The notes beneath the pieces were generated by a model. It was not told the origin of the DNA. It saw nothing but the letters and a program-made list of their open reading frames with translations, and ran no database searches. A DNA stretch of 64,000 nucleotides, from positions 248,001 through 312,000 of the forward strand of contig NZ_JAAJTJ010000002.1 in assembly GCF_011030405.1 (NCBI RefSeq), read 5' to 3'. The position numbers and the translations under genes were made by a program. Shown piece after piece: positions 32,501-42,079 of this stretch. The DNA comes from Parapedobacter sp. SGR-10. GTDB taxonomy: Bacteria > Bacteroidota > Bacteroidia > Sphingobacteriales > Sphingobacteriaceae. Within the stretch, counting starts at the first letter, position 1, and every line of letters starts with the position of its first letter.

Positions 32501-35419
32501 ATGTCAACCAATCCATATAGAAAAGGCTCCTGTTGGAGAAGATGGGATTTACATATACATACGCCGGGAACCAAAAAGAATGACCAGTTTAAGGGAGGTT
32601 CCATTGAGGATAAATGGAAAAACTATATCCGCGACATTAATTCATATCCCGGAGAAATTGCCGTTATCGGTGTTACCGACTATACCTGTATTGATAATTA
32701 TTTTAAGTTTAAAGGGTTCGTGAATGACGGAACTATCACAAAACAGATACCCCTTATTATTCCCAATATTGAATTACGTCTTTTACCCGTTACGGGAAGT
32801 AGCATCGCAATTAATATTCACTGTCTTTTCAACCCCTCCTTTGATGACAAAATTCGGGAGCGTTTTTTGCATAAGCTAAAATTTGATAACGGAAGCCGCT
32901 CATATTCGGCTTCAAGAGCAGACTTGATCGAGTTAGGGCGAACACACAAAAACGATTCTTCCCTACCGGAAGAAACTGCCATTAAGGAAGCGATAATGCA
33001 GTATATGGTTTCTGTGAGTGATTTGAAAAGTTTATTCAAAGAAGATCCTGAATTGCGGAACAACTCACTAATAATCGTTGCCAATAGCTCAACCGATGGA
33101 GCTTCGGGTTTAAGAAATCATTATGAATTAATAGAAGGTGCAAAGTACACTGCACTTGATGCTACCCGTCAGGCTATCTATCGGTTTTCTGAGGCGATTT
33201 TTTCAGGTAGTGACAAGGACGCGAAATATTTTTCGGGATTGGGTGTTGATCCGATAGAAGAAGTTAAAAGAAAATGTTTGGGGTTAATGCCATGTTTTCA
33301 TGGTTCAGATGCTCATGAAAACAGCAAAATATTTGAACCTGACCTGAAACGGTATTGCTGGATAAAATCAGACCCCACATTCAACGGTCTCCGTCAAACC
33401 CTTTATGAACCCACTTCCAGGGTAAGGATACAGGAAGATCAGCCTGAACAAAAAAAGGATTACCTGATTATTGACGAGGTAAAGTTTGTTCCGGCCACGG
33501 GAGATTCAACGTTTCCCCCTACTGGTATTGAGATAAACGATAAACTTAATACAATAATAGGTGGTAAATCTTCCGGGAAGTCCCTTTTGCTTTACTATAT
33601 AGCAAAGACAATAGACCCAGAACAGGTAAAAAAGAAACTGGCGGAACCCGGAATAGATGCAGGGTATGATTTCGATAATAACCCCACCTTTGATTTTGAA
33701 GTGAAATGGGGAGACGGTACAATCTACAAGCTAAGGCAACCTACCGGAGAAAAAAGCAGGCAGATTACCTACATTCCCCAGATGTATATAAACTTTCTTG
33801 CAGAAAAACGAGGCAAAGAAGGATTAAAAACCCTCATTCAATCATTTCTTGAAGAAAAGGATACTTTTAGTGCGTTTCTAAAGGAGCTTAAAAAAGAGCA
33901 GGATATAGCGAAAATTGACCTAAATACAGCTATAACACAGTTTTTTCAACTAAAAGGGAGTTATGCCAGTATATTGGAGGATATAAAGGGCAAAGGCGAC
34001 AAGTCCGCACGGCTTCGGAACATTGATGAGAAAAACAGGGAACTGGCCGGACTGAGAAACATAGCGGGATTTTCGGAAGAGGATGAGCGTAATTTTGAAC
34101 GCCTTGAGAAAAACAGGAAGATTCATCAGGACAGGTTCGTTTCGCTTCAACACTTAAAAGCCATTTACCAAACAGAATATCCGACAGAACTACATAAGCT
34201 AATGGCAAGTGTGGAGACCTCATTAGATAGTTATTCCCGTTTGGCTTCTGCCAAATTCATGCTGCATCCGTTCATTGGGCGGCGCTTCCCGTTGCAGGTG
34301 GATGCCGACAAAGGGGCGATTAATGCCGTATTTACAGAACTTATTGACCAAGCCCAAAAATTCGGTCAAAAGATCGATCGCCTAATTACCCTTACCACTG
34401 ACAGGATCAGCCAGTACGACCGTAAAATCCAGCCATATTTGGATAAAATATCAAACCGGGATAAACTTCAGTCGTTACAGCAGGAAATAGCTGATGAGCA
34501 GTCGGTAGTGGAGCAAATCAACGAGCTGGAGCAAACACTTGCGGCGACCAACAGCGCCATTGTGCAGGAATATGACAAAATAATCGAAGCATACTCCCGT
34601 CTATTGGAATCTTACAATAAGGTAGTGACAGAAATAAACAGTAAACCCGACTACTCTGAAATTAGTGCCGAAAAAAAAATAAAACTGAAGGCACAACTTG
34701 ATTTTGACACACAGCGGTTTGCGGGGGCATGTACATCTTTTGTCAACAAACAAAGTTATTTCTTCAATATTTTTGGGGCATACTTCGATGGAAACAACAA
34801 CTACATTTTTGACAAAGACACTCACGCAGAAAATTTCAAGGATATTTTTAATAAGATTCTTGACCCGGCAACCAACAACATCCGTTTTAATCAGGGAGGC
34901 ACAATCCAAAACATAACCACAAGTCTTTTTGACGATTATTTTTCTGTGAGCTATGAATTATCACAGGGCGGAGAAGATATTTTGAGAATGTCGCCAGGCA
35001 AAAAGGGAATGATATTATTGTTTCTCATTTTACACCTTAGCAATGCTGATTATCCGATATTAATAGACCAACCCGAAGACAATCTGGATAACCGGACAGT
35101 CTACACCGAACTGAAAGATTTTATAAAGCAGAAAAAGGTAGAAAGGCAAATAATTATCGTTACCCATAATGCCAATATCGTTGTTCCTACGGATTCGGAA
35201 AATGTGATTGTCGCAAACCAAGAGGGGCAAGATGCCGGGAAAGACAACGCTGCATATAGGTTTGAGTACATTTCGGGGTCACTGGAAAACACATTTAGAT
35301 CTTCTGGCAGTCCCGGTATACTGAATCAAATGGGCATCAAAGAACACGTATGCGAGATTTTGGAAGGTGGTGAAGCAGCCTTTATAGAACGGGAAAGAAG
35401 GTACTCACTGAATGAATAA
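32501..35419 (+). CDS. TrlF/Ppl-type PHP-SMC ATPase (probable anti-phage defence)
   Basis: 972 residues from ATG 32501 (MSTNPYRKGSCW); a TTG five codons earlier is unlikely. N-terminal PHP-like phosphoesterase: RWDLHIHTPGTKK (near residue 20), VIGVTDYT, HCLFNP, HGSDAHE (near 267). Then an SMC/RecN-like ATPase: Walker A IIGGKSSGKSLLLYY (near 353), a long coiled coil (about 480-740), signature LSQGGEDILRMSPGKKGM-like region, Walker B PILIDQPEDNLDNR (near 850) and VTHNANIVV. PHP-SMC single proteins are annotated TrlF and as the Ppl defence system. It lies with Gabija on the conjugative element, which supports defence. Codons are AT-rich relative to the conjugation genes. Confidence 0.85.
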   Translation: MSTNPYRKGSCWRRWDLHIHTPGTKKNDQFKGGSIEDKWKNYIRDINSYPGEIAVIGVTDYTCIDNYFKFKGFVNDGTITKQIPLIIPNIELRLLPVTGSSIAINIHCLFNPSFDDKIRERFLHKLKFDNGSRSYSASRADLIELGRTHKNDSSLPEETAIKEAIMQYMVSVSDLKSLFKEDPELRNNSLIIVANSSTDGASGLRNHYELIEGAKYTALDATRQAIYRFSEAIFSGSDKDAKYFSGLGVDPIEEVKRKCLGLMPCFHGSDAHENSKIFEPDLKRYCWIKSDPTFNGLRQTLYEPTSRVRIQEDQPEQKKDYLIIDEVKFVPATGDSTFPPTGIEINDKLNTIIGGKSSGKSLLLYYIAKTIDPEQVKKKLAEPGIDAGYDFDNNPTFDFEVKWGDGTIYKLRQPTGEKSRQITYIPQMYINFLAEKRGKEGLKTLIQSFLEEKDTFSAFLKELKKEQDIAKIDLNTAITQFFQLKGSYASILEDIKGKGDKSARLRNIDEKNRELAGLRNIAGFSEEDERNFERLEKNRKIHQDRFVSLQHLKAIYQTEYPTELHKLMASVETSLDSYSRLASAKFMLHPFIGRRFPLQVDADKGAINAVFTELIDQAQKFGQKIDRLITLTTDRISQYDRKIQPYLDKISNRDKLQSLQQEIADEQSVVEQINELEQTLAATNSAIVQEYDKIIEAYSRLLESYNKVVTEINSKPDYSEISAEKKIKLKAQLDFDTQRFAGACTSFVNKQSYFFNIFGAYFDGNNNYIFDKDTHAENFKDIFNKILDPATNNIRFNQGGTIQNITTSLFDDYFSVSYELSQGGEDILRMSPGKKGMILLFLILHLSNADYPILIDQPEDNLDNRTVYTELKDFIKQKKVERQIIIVTHNANIVVPTDSENVIVANQEGQDAGKDNAAYRFEYISGSLENTFRSSGSPGILNQMGIKEHVCEILEGGEAAFIERERRYSLNE

Positions 35420-35537
35420 TGATGGCTCAATAAACTTGACGATGACAGTTACTGAGTGGATAATTAACGGTTTAGGCTGCAAAGGAGTAGACAGTTTGCC
35501 TTTGGGGTGTCAATAAATCCCAATATTGGTGGTGTCT

Positions 35538-35617
35538 CTATCCAAAAGGTAAAAGTGTCGATTTGGTGTTTTGCGAACCATCTGAGCCGTTTGCGAGCCC
35601 TTTAAGCGGTAAGACAT
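35538..35617 (-). pseudogene. Orphan 3' end of the AlbA_2-type gene, cut off by the IS256-family element
   Basis: Reading from the target duplication leftward on the minus strand gives PLKGLANGSDGSQNTKSTLL and a stop at 35538. It continues the frame of the gene on the far side of the insertion (KGTKYVL + PLKGLANGS), so it is the missing last 26 codons. Confidence 0.75.
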
Positions 35618-37025
35618 GAGAGTATTCCACAAACTGTGTCAGTTTGAAGTTAACTAACTTTAAAAATGACACATATGGAAAATCAAGAGAAACAACCATT
35701 TGACTTTGAAGCCTTCAAGAAGCAGGCGGCGAGCCGTTTGAAGAAGGGCGAGACGCTGCTGGGCAAGGAAGGCGTTTTTACCCCCTTACTGAAGGAGTTT
35801 CTGGAAGAAGCTCTCACAGGGGAACTGGAGGCTCATTTGGAGAGCCAGGATGAACCTAACCGTAAAAACGGCAAGGGTAAAAAACAGGTGAGGACAAGCG
35901 TGGGTAAGGTGGAGATCGAGACTCCCCGTGATCGCAACGGCACATTTGAACCCGAGATTATTGGTAAGCGTCAAAAGACGCTGGGGGTGGATCTGGACCG
36001 TCAGATCATCGCTTTATACGCCCGTGGGGCGAGCTACAGCGATATCCGTGATCATCTCAGCGAGATGTACGATCTGGACATATCTCCTGCCACCATTAGC
36101 CGTGTAACGGACAAGATACTGCCCTTGATTCAGGAATGGCGAAGTCGGCCTCTGGAGCGTGTTTATCCGTTTGTATGGCTGGACGCGATCCATTACAAAG
36201 TCAGGCATGAAGGCCGTGTGGTTAACCGGGCTGTATACTGCGTTATCGGCCTAAATCAGGAAGGCTTTAAGGAGCTGCTGGGCATGTATATCGGCGAGAA
36301 CGAAGGCTCTAAATTCTGGCTGCAGGTGCTTACCGATCTTCAGAATCGCGGTATCGAAGACATTTTTATTGCCTGCATTGATAATTTACCGGGCTTTGCC
36401 GAAGCCATCGAAAGCATTTTCCCGCAGACTGAAATACAACTTTGTGTTGTTCATCAGATTCGCAACTCTCAAAAATATCTTTCCTACAAGGATGTAAAAC
36501 CTTTTATGAAGGATTTACAGACGGTGTACAAGGCTACTACAAAGGAACAGGCAGAACGTAACCTGGAGCAACTGGCTGTCAACTGGGGTCAACGCTATCC
36601 AAAAGTAATTGAATCGTGGCGCAAGAACTGGCCGCGCCTTAGTAATTACTTTCAATACGTTAAGGAGATACGCCGCATTATGTATACCACCAATATCATA
36701 GAGGGTTTTCATCGTCAGCTGAGGGCCGTCACCAAGACCAAGGGGGCTTTTCAAAGCGAAGACGCATTGATGAAACTGCTATTTCTGGTACAGGAGAATA
36801 TTACTTCGAAGTGGAACAAGCCTGTTCACAACTGGAACCAGACCCTTGCTCAGCTATCCATTATCTTTAGCGAACGACTTAAACTAAATATCTAAGACTA
36901 ATGTTCTCATCGTCGACCAATATTTTTTGCAACTCCGGTAACTTTACCCGACTGTATCAGAAAAAATATCAGTCGCCGATGAGTCCTAATTTAAAGAGAT
37001 CTGACACAGTTTATGAAATACTTCC
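35618..37025 (+). mobile_element. Complete IS256-family insertion sequence
   Basis: 1408 bp. Terminal inverted repeats of about 25 bp (35618-35642 with 37001-37025) share AAACTGTGTCAG and most outer bases. The 8-bp target duplication TAAGACAT is perfect at 35610-35617 and 37026-37033, the size expected of IS256. It interrupts the AlbA_2-type gene. The perfect duplication suggests a recent insertion. Confidence 0.95.
35666..36895 (+). CDS. IS256-family (mutator-type) transposase
   Basis: 409 residues, intact. N-terminal region GETLLGKEGVFTPLLKEFLE and the RKNGKGKKQVRTSVGKVEIE segment typical of IS256. DDE residues: WLDAIHYKV (Asp), CIDNLPGF (Asp), NIIEGFHRQLR (Glu). The mutator signature runs through GFAEAIESIFPQTEIQLCVV then HQIRNSQKYL. 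A second ATG four codons in (MENQEK) could be the start. Lies within a complete element with an 8-bp target duplication. Confidence 0.97.
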   Translation: MTHMENQEKQPFDFEAFKKQAASRLKKGETLLGKEGVFTPLLKEFLEEALTGELEAHLESQDEPNRKNGKGKKQVRTSVGKVEIETPRDRNGTFEPEIIGKRQKTLGVDLDRQIIALYARGASYSDIRDHLSEMYDLDISPATISRVTDKILPLIQEWRSRPLERVYPFVWLDAIHYKVRHEGRVVNRAVYCVIGLNQEGFKELLGMYIGENEGSKFWLQVLTDLQNRGIEDIFIACIDNLPGFAEAIESIFPQTEIQLCVVHQIRNSQKYLSYKDVKPFMKDLQTVYKATTKEQAERNLEQLAVNWGQRYPKVIESWRKNWPRLSNYFQYVKEIRRIMYTTNIIEGFHRQLRAVTKTKGAFQSEDALMKLLFLVQENITSKWNKPVHNWNQTLAQLSIIFSERLKLNI

Positions 37026-38343
37026 TAAGACATACTTAGTGCCTTTACCAGTAGAACCCACTTTCACAATCAATCCACGATTAACTAAATCGGTCAAATC
37101 TCTCGTTGCCACCGGTTTGCTTATCTCATTTATTGCCTGATAATTTGCATTCGTCAGTTCGCCTTGCTTTTTGACATACAATAAGGCTTTAATCTGCCTT
37201 TTACTTAGATTGAGATTTTGCAGATATTCCTCTGTATAAATATCTTTCCGGAACGTAACCATAAGTCCGCCCCAAGATTCCTCAAATATCGGCTCAGGCA
37301 TTCCGGCTTGCTGAAAAGCGGTCAGTATTTTCTCAATGCCCCGTCCCCAGGATTCAATATAACCGGCACGGAAAAATGCCTCTGCGATATGCTTGTTTCT
37401 CGGACGGGAGGGGTGCTTCTTGGTCAATCTTTCCAAAGGAATGTCAACCGGCAACTTTCCCGGATTCCACAATATCAGTTTATCATCATACACGCTAAGC
37501 TGGATGGTAGTATCGGTATAATCTTTATGTACGATGGCGTTTAATATAGCTTCCCTTAATGCCGCTTCGGGATATTCCAGCTTTTCAATCCGTTGTATGC
37601 CCTCATAAGAAATGGGCGAAATCAGGTATCTATCTTTAAGCAACTGCATAACCCTATCCACCATCTCAAAGATATTTCCCTCGACCGTATCCTGAAACTG
37701 AAGGTCTGCATCAGACGCGCCGAATTTTCCGATTTTGAAATAGCTATGTATAAAATAACGTTGTGGCCTTTTGCCGAACAAAAGGACGGTGGCTGCCCTT
37801 AGTTTGCTTTCCGGTGTTATCAAATCCAGGTTCTGCAACAAGGTAAGCAAGTCATCCTCGTCGGCATTGTGGTAGATACGCCCACTTTTGATACTGGCTT
37901 TCAAAAAAGACGTTATTGCACTTTCATTTATGTCCTGCAAAGTCGCACCGTCAACTATCGTATCATCCCAAGTTCTACCAAGTTTTTTGTACAGAAAATC
38001 CTGTAAGGCAATCCCTTTCAACTCCTGTTTTGTACTACCGCTCCGGTAATGGTAAATACCATGATAGGAAATCGGCACAGTGCTCACCGGAACAACAACC
38101 TCGATGTAGCGTTTGCCTTCTTTCTCATGCAGATTGACATCCACGACAAGCCCCAAATGATTGACGATCTTATTCGGCAGGTCGTCCATCAGTTTCTTGT
38201 AATCATCCACTCCGGTCACCATGCCCTTATCATCGATACCGATATATATTTTTACCGCCCTGAGCATTGGCAAAACCGCAAACCCATTTCAGGTATTCAT
38301 CCCTCCATGACTGTTTATATTCTATATTTTGTTGCTCTGACAT
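37011..38343 (-). pseudogene. AlbA_2/Schlafen-type ATP-binding protein, frameshifted and interrupted by IS256
   Basis: Translation starts at ATG 38343 (MSEQQNIEYKQSWRDEYLKW then VCGFANAQGGK), a typical AlbA_2 N-terminus. A run of five A (38249-38253) then breaks the frame; skipping one base restores KIYIGIDDKGMVTGVDDY. The rest is intact: AALREAILNAIVHKDYT, LILWNPGKLP, SRPRNKHIAEAFFRAGYIES and WGRGIEKI of the HATPase_c_4 part, then a winged helix (NEISKPVATRDLTDLV). The 3' end runs into the IS256-family inverted repeat, which supplies GSIS and a stop; the true end is at 35538-35617. Such proteins occur in defence islands and as regulators. Doubly damaged here, unless the A-run is a read error. 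Confidence 0.85.
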
Positions 38344-38495
38344 TGTTCGCCGGTAACTAACCTATCTAAATAGCTCAAAATATGTAGTGTTCTTCACTCT
38401 AAACGGTGTTACGTCAAATCAATTGATTTAGGCCGAATAGCTTGCTCATATAAAGTGTTCTATTTTTATGTATGATATAAAATTATTCTATTTTT

Positions 38496-40196
38496 TTAAA
38501 CCAATATGCAGGGCTCCGACTTGGGCGTCAAAAAAGTGCTAAAGCTCCTCGCTCTCGTAATCGCCACCCGTAGAAGCCGCCTACCTTCTGAAATGTCTCC
38601 ATTATAAACAATAGGTTTTTTATACTCCTCCCAAATGACAACCTCATCAAACTCTTTACCTTTTGATTTATGGATGTTCATTACAAATATTCCACGAAAA
38701 ACCCGACTTGACATTGAAAAGTGTTCTTGGGTCAACGCCTCATCAACCGAAATACTGGCACCAGTATAATTACCATAGTTGCGCCACCTTTCAGAGAGTT
38801 TTTGGCTTAGCAAAGTCCCTCTTCTTAGTAGTTTAAGATACCTGGCATCTTCATATATATTTTTTAGACAATCAGAGGTTGATTCTTGGAAAAGTCTTCT
38901 AACCGATAACCAATCATCTTCAGGAATACCGGTCAGATTTAATTGCTGACGTGTCTTTATCAAATTTTCTATCTCGCTTACCAGGAGCTTCCTTTTATGG
39001 CTGTTAGCCTTTCTATGGATTAAAAAATCTTCGAGAAATTTGGCGAGTTTGAGATCGGCCTGATTTGGCCGGTCGCCTTTTCTTCCACGAATATGGGCGA
39101 TAATTCTACCCGTGATTTTATTTACGTTGGCTTCCAGGCTATTTTCAAGCGGTTCAAGCAATGTGGAAATTATCAATGCAGCTAATGAAGGGCCAGCCGG
39201 ATCAATAATAACTTCATGAGCGATACCCTCGGAAGTTAAATAGGTAGAAATGGAAAGCGTATCTGACTTGGTTTTTACGAGAATTGCTATCGACCAATCA
39301 CCCTTTGGATTTGACCTTTTCAATCTCGCAATGCTACGAAAAATTGCGTTCTTCAAACTGATTCTCGACATTTTCCCTGTATAAAACGGGTATTTTTCAA
39401 CTGATACAAAGGTGTACTTTTTCCCGATGTTGGCACCTGTCAACAAATCGTCTCCAAAAATAGCAATATCTGTACCGTTACTCCTGTTGTTCTCTTTTCC
39501 GAGGTCGATTTTCTCAACTTTGAAATGACTTACAAATTCTGGGATTCTTGTCACCGAAGCACCCCTAAAGTCATATATCCGTTGTTCGAGATCAGCTAAC
39601 GCCATTATCCGGCTGTATTTTCCAAGCAACTTTATTATCTCCCATTCAAACCTGTCCGTATCTTGGAATTCATCGACAATAATAAACGGATATGCATTGG
39701 CGGTTAACCGTAAAATTTTATCAGACCTCTTAAAAATTTCATAGGTGGTTTCAGCAAAAAGATCGAAGCATAAAAAACCTTCTTGCCGGAGCATCGACAA
39801 TTTTTTATTCTGTTGTTCCTGTTTAGGAACTTCTGCCACTAATGCCGCAAGATTTGGTGGTGTTACAAGTTTAAACTTACGATGGTGGTACAACAAATAC
39901 CCGTGCGTTTTTACAATAGACCAACAAAATCCATGATAGGTGTTTATTTCGATAGATTTTTTTATCTCGTTTGGTAAATAGTTTTTTGCCTGCTCTTCAA
40001 TCCGGGTTATCGTGGCACGAGCAAAGCTTAAAAATAAAACCTTTTGTTGCTTCGCAATGTTCTCCGATTCGACGACTCTTTTAGCTTTTAAGAGCGCCAT
40101 GGTTGTCTTCCCTGAACCCGGGCCACCCTCAACAAGGATGTTTTCATTGGAAGTAAGTATTTTCTTCCTGCTCGCACAAATTTTGAAATCAGCCAT
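38496..40196 (-). CDS. gajB: Gabija protein GajB (UvrD-like helicase)
   Basis: 566 residues, superfamily 1 helicase. Walker A VEGGPGSGKTTMAL (near 23), motif Ia LFLSFARATI, motif II FIIVDEFQDTDRFEWE (near 175), motif III ALADLEQRIYDFRGA, motif V MNIHKSKGKEFDEVVIWEEY (near 500) and motif VI RRLLRVAITRAR. It is shorter than housekeeping UvrD and starts 2 bases after the gajA stop. In Gabija, GajB works with GajA: GajA is a nucleotide-sensing DNA nickase/endonuclease and GajB senses or unwinds DNA ends, so phage DNA is destroyed. Gene order gajA-gajB and tight coupling match known Gabija loci. Confidence 0.92.
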   Translation of the reverse strand: MADFKICASRKKILTSNENILVEGGPGSGKTTMALLKAKRVVESENIAKQQKVLFLSFARATITRIEEQAKNYLPNEIKKSIEINTYHGFCWSIVKTHGYLLYHHRKFKLVTPPNLAALVAEVPKQEQQNKKLSMLRQEGFLCFDLFAETTYEIFKRSDKILRLTANAYPFIIVDEFQDTDRFEWEIIKLLGKYSRIMALADLEQRIYDFRGASVTRIPEFVSHFKVEKIDLGKENNRSNGTDIAIFGDDLLTGANIGKKYTFVSVEKYPFYTGKMSRISLKNAIFRSIARLKRSNPKGDWSIAILVKTKSDTLSISTYLTSEGIAHEVIIDPAGPSLAALIISTLLEPLENSLEANVNKITGRIIAHIRGRKGDRPNQADLKLAKFLEDFLIHRKANSHKRKLLVSEIENLIKTRQQLNLTGIPEDDWLSVRRLFQESTSDCLKNIYEDARYLKLLRRGTLLSQKLSERWRNYGNYTGASISVDEALTQEHFSMSSRVFRGIFVMNIHKSKGKEFDEVVIWEEYKKPIVYNGDISEGRRLLRVAITRARSFSTFLTPKSEPCILV

Positions 40197-40198
40197 AA

Positions 40199-41965
40199 TT
40201 AGTCCTCCATATCGGTAGCTGGTGGGGTATCCAATATGTCCCTTATTGATTTTAACACTTTTCTAATGCTCAACGGAACTTGTGTACTTCGCTCACAAGC
40301 GCCTAACAAATCTGAAACAGCATAATCACCCTTACTTTTCTTCAGGAAATTAAACAGTGCTTTCTTGATTTCGTCAATTCCGATTTCATCATCATCATTA
40401 TACTGGTACTTATGCAGACTTTCCGGCCATTCACCATTATTAATAAGATTCCAATAGTAATTTTCAAGCAGATCGTCATCTGTCCCAGCTAAAATTTGGG
40501 ATTCAAAGCCTGTATACTCGGATTCAAATGGATAATGTACTGCTGCTTTAATTTTTTCCAACTGGGCAGGGTCTTGTTTGTCAAAAACAGCAAAAACAAT
40601 TTTTCCCAACGACCTAAAGTATTCCCCAAAGTTGGCGATTGCTGTATCCGATCCCGCATCAAATACAGCTATTCCCATCTCCTCAAGTGAGGAGTATTTA
40701 TCACCTTTTAACTCATTCAATCTTCGGGCTGCAGCGCCGTAGCCATTAGCTTCTGTCGTACCTTCCGTTAAAAGTATACGTTTTGCCAATAGCGATTCAG
40801 CAAATCGCAAACGAAACTCCCTGCTGTATTGCTTGGGTTTGATATTTTTAGGAAAACGTATAAACTGACTTTCCACTATTCCATCGTGGGAACGTTGTAT
40901 AAGGACGATTTGCTTAGGGGGAAATTCTTCCAATACAAATGGTGAGTGGGAAGTAAATATTGCTTGGGAGGATTTATTCTTGATACTATCAACAATCCTC
41001 TTTTGGGTGTATGGTGGAATGGCTATTTCCGGTTCTTCCATAGCAAAGATTACATTCTTTTTCAATTCAGCTATCATTGATAACAAGGCAAGCACCATTG
41101 TATTGATCGTACCGGTACCCTGATGATGAAAAGGTGCATGATAAGACCCAGGACCAGTTGACATAAACACAGTGAGTGTTTTACGCAAATGTTCCCGGGT
41201 CAAATCGGAAACCCTAAGAATGGGCTCGGAGCCCCAGTCAGATGGCACATATTCCTTCAGTGCGTTTTGTACTCCCTCCAGAACACCTTTAATGCCAAGT
41301 TCAGGGTCTTCCGCCACTTCAGTATGCCTCAACTGCGACAGGACATTTTCCCACATTTTTGGGCGTATTTCCTTGATACGTAAAATAATATCGAGCAGTG
41401 AACCGCGCTCCATACTCAACGCTCTTGAACCAGTCCGCAGTGCCCGTAGATACAGGAATCCGCACTCTCTTTTATCGCCTTTTGCAAATTTTGTCAGCGT
41501 ATCATCTTCATTGATAGGCCAACAAAAAAAAGTTTCACCGCTAAAATCATCATCGTCGACATTGTAATACCCTACGAATTTAACCCGCAACGCAGGAACT
41601 ATATGTGGGAGATCTACCTCATCAATGGAACCTGGTTGCAGAATAATTTTACTGTCTTTATCCCAAAACTCTGTATGATTTTTAAACCTGTTGTGCTGAT
41701 CGGGTTCCAATTCTGTTATGACCAATTCTATTTCGATCTTGGGGTTGTCGCCTTCTTCAACGAAATATCTTCCATTAAAAAAGTCATGTTCATCGATGAC
41801 AGGTAATCTACTTAATCTATCGGGTCCTAAAACCAAATCAATGGCTTCAAACACGGTGGATTTTCCGGCGTTATTGTCGCCAATTAAAACTGTGTGGCTA
41901 TTAAATTCGATTTTTGCCTTGGCGATTCCTCGGAAATTGGTTATGTCAACGTATTCAATTCTCAT
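40199..41965 (-). CDS. gajA: Gabija protein GajA (OLD-family ATPase/TOPRIM nuclease)
   Basis: 588 residues, the usual GajA size. ABC-type ATPase: ITNFRGIAKAKIEF, Walker A IGDNNAGKSTVFEAIDL (near 30), FHHQGTGTINTMVLALLSMI signature, Walker B VIFAMEEPEIAIPP, and TSHSPFVLEEF. C-terminal TOPRIM: ILLTEGTTEANGY (Glu near 396), VFDAGSDTAI (near 438), VFAVFDKQD (near 458). All metal-binding acidic residues appear intact, so the nuclease should be functional. It is encoded downstream of mobC on the same strand with a 114-base gap, and is followed at once by gajB. Confidence 0.93.
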   Translation of the reverse strand: MRIEYVDITNFRGIAKAKIEFNSHTVLIGDNNAGKSTVFEAIDLVLGPDRLSRLPVIDEHDFFNGRYFVEEGDNPKIEIELVITELEPDQHNRFKNHTEFWDKDSKIILQPGSIDEVDLPHIVPALRVKFVGYYNVDDDDFSGETFFCWPINEDDTLTKFAKGDKRECGFLYLRALRTGSRALSMERGSLLDIILRIKEIRPKMWENVLSQLRHTEVAEDPELGIKGVLEGVQNALKEYVPSDWGSEPILRVSDLTREHLRKTLTVFMSTGPGSYHAPFHHQGTGTINTMVLALLSMIAELKKNVIFAMEEPEIAIPPYTQKRIVDSIKNKSSQAIFTSHSPFVLEEFPPKQIVLIQRSHDGIVESQFIRFPKNIKPKQYSREFRLRFAESLLAKRILLTEGTTEANGYGAAARRLNELKGDKYSSLEEMGIAVFDAGSDTAIANFGEYFRSLGKIVFAVFDKQDPAQLEKIKAAVHYPFESEYTGFESQILAGTDDDLLENYYWNLINNGEWPESLHKYQYNDDDEIGIDEIKKALFNFLKKSKGDYAVSDLLGACERSTQVPLSIRKVLKSIRDILDTPPATDMED

Positions 41966-42079
41966 ACTTAGTTTATTCTGCTTAAGTGGGTTAAATATGC
42001 TGGATTAATTGGTTTCTAAGATAATCAGAAACATTAAAAAAACATTGAATAATAACATTTTACGATGATTTATTATTTT

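Noticed and set aside
38049..38360. Plus-strand frames opposite the AlbA_2-type gene
   Set aside because: They are shadows of the minus-strand gene, whose protein motifs are clear on both sides of the frameshift.
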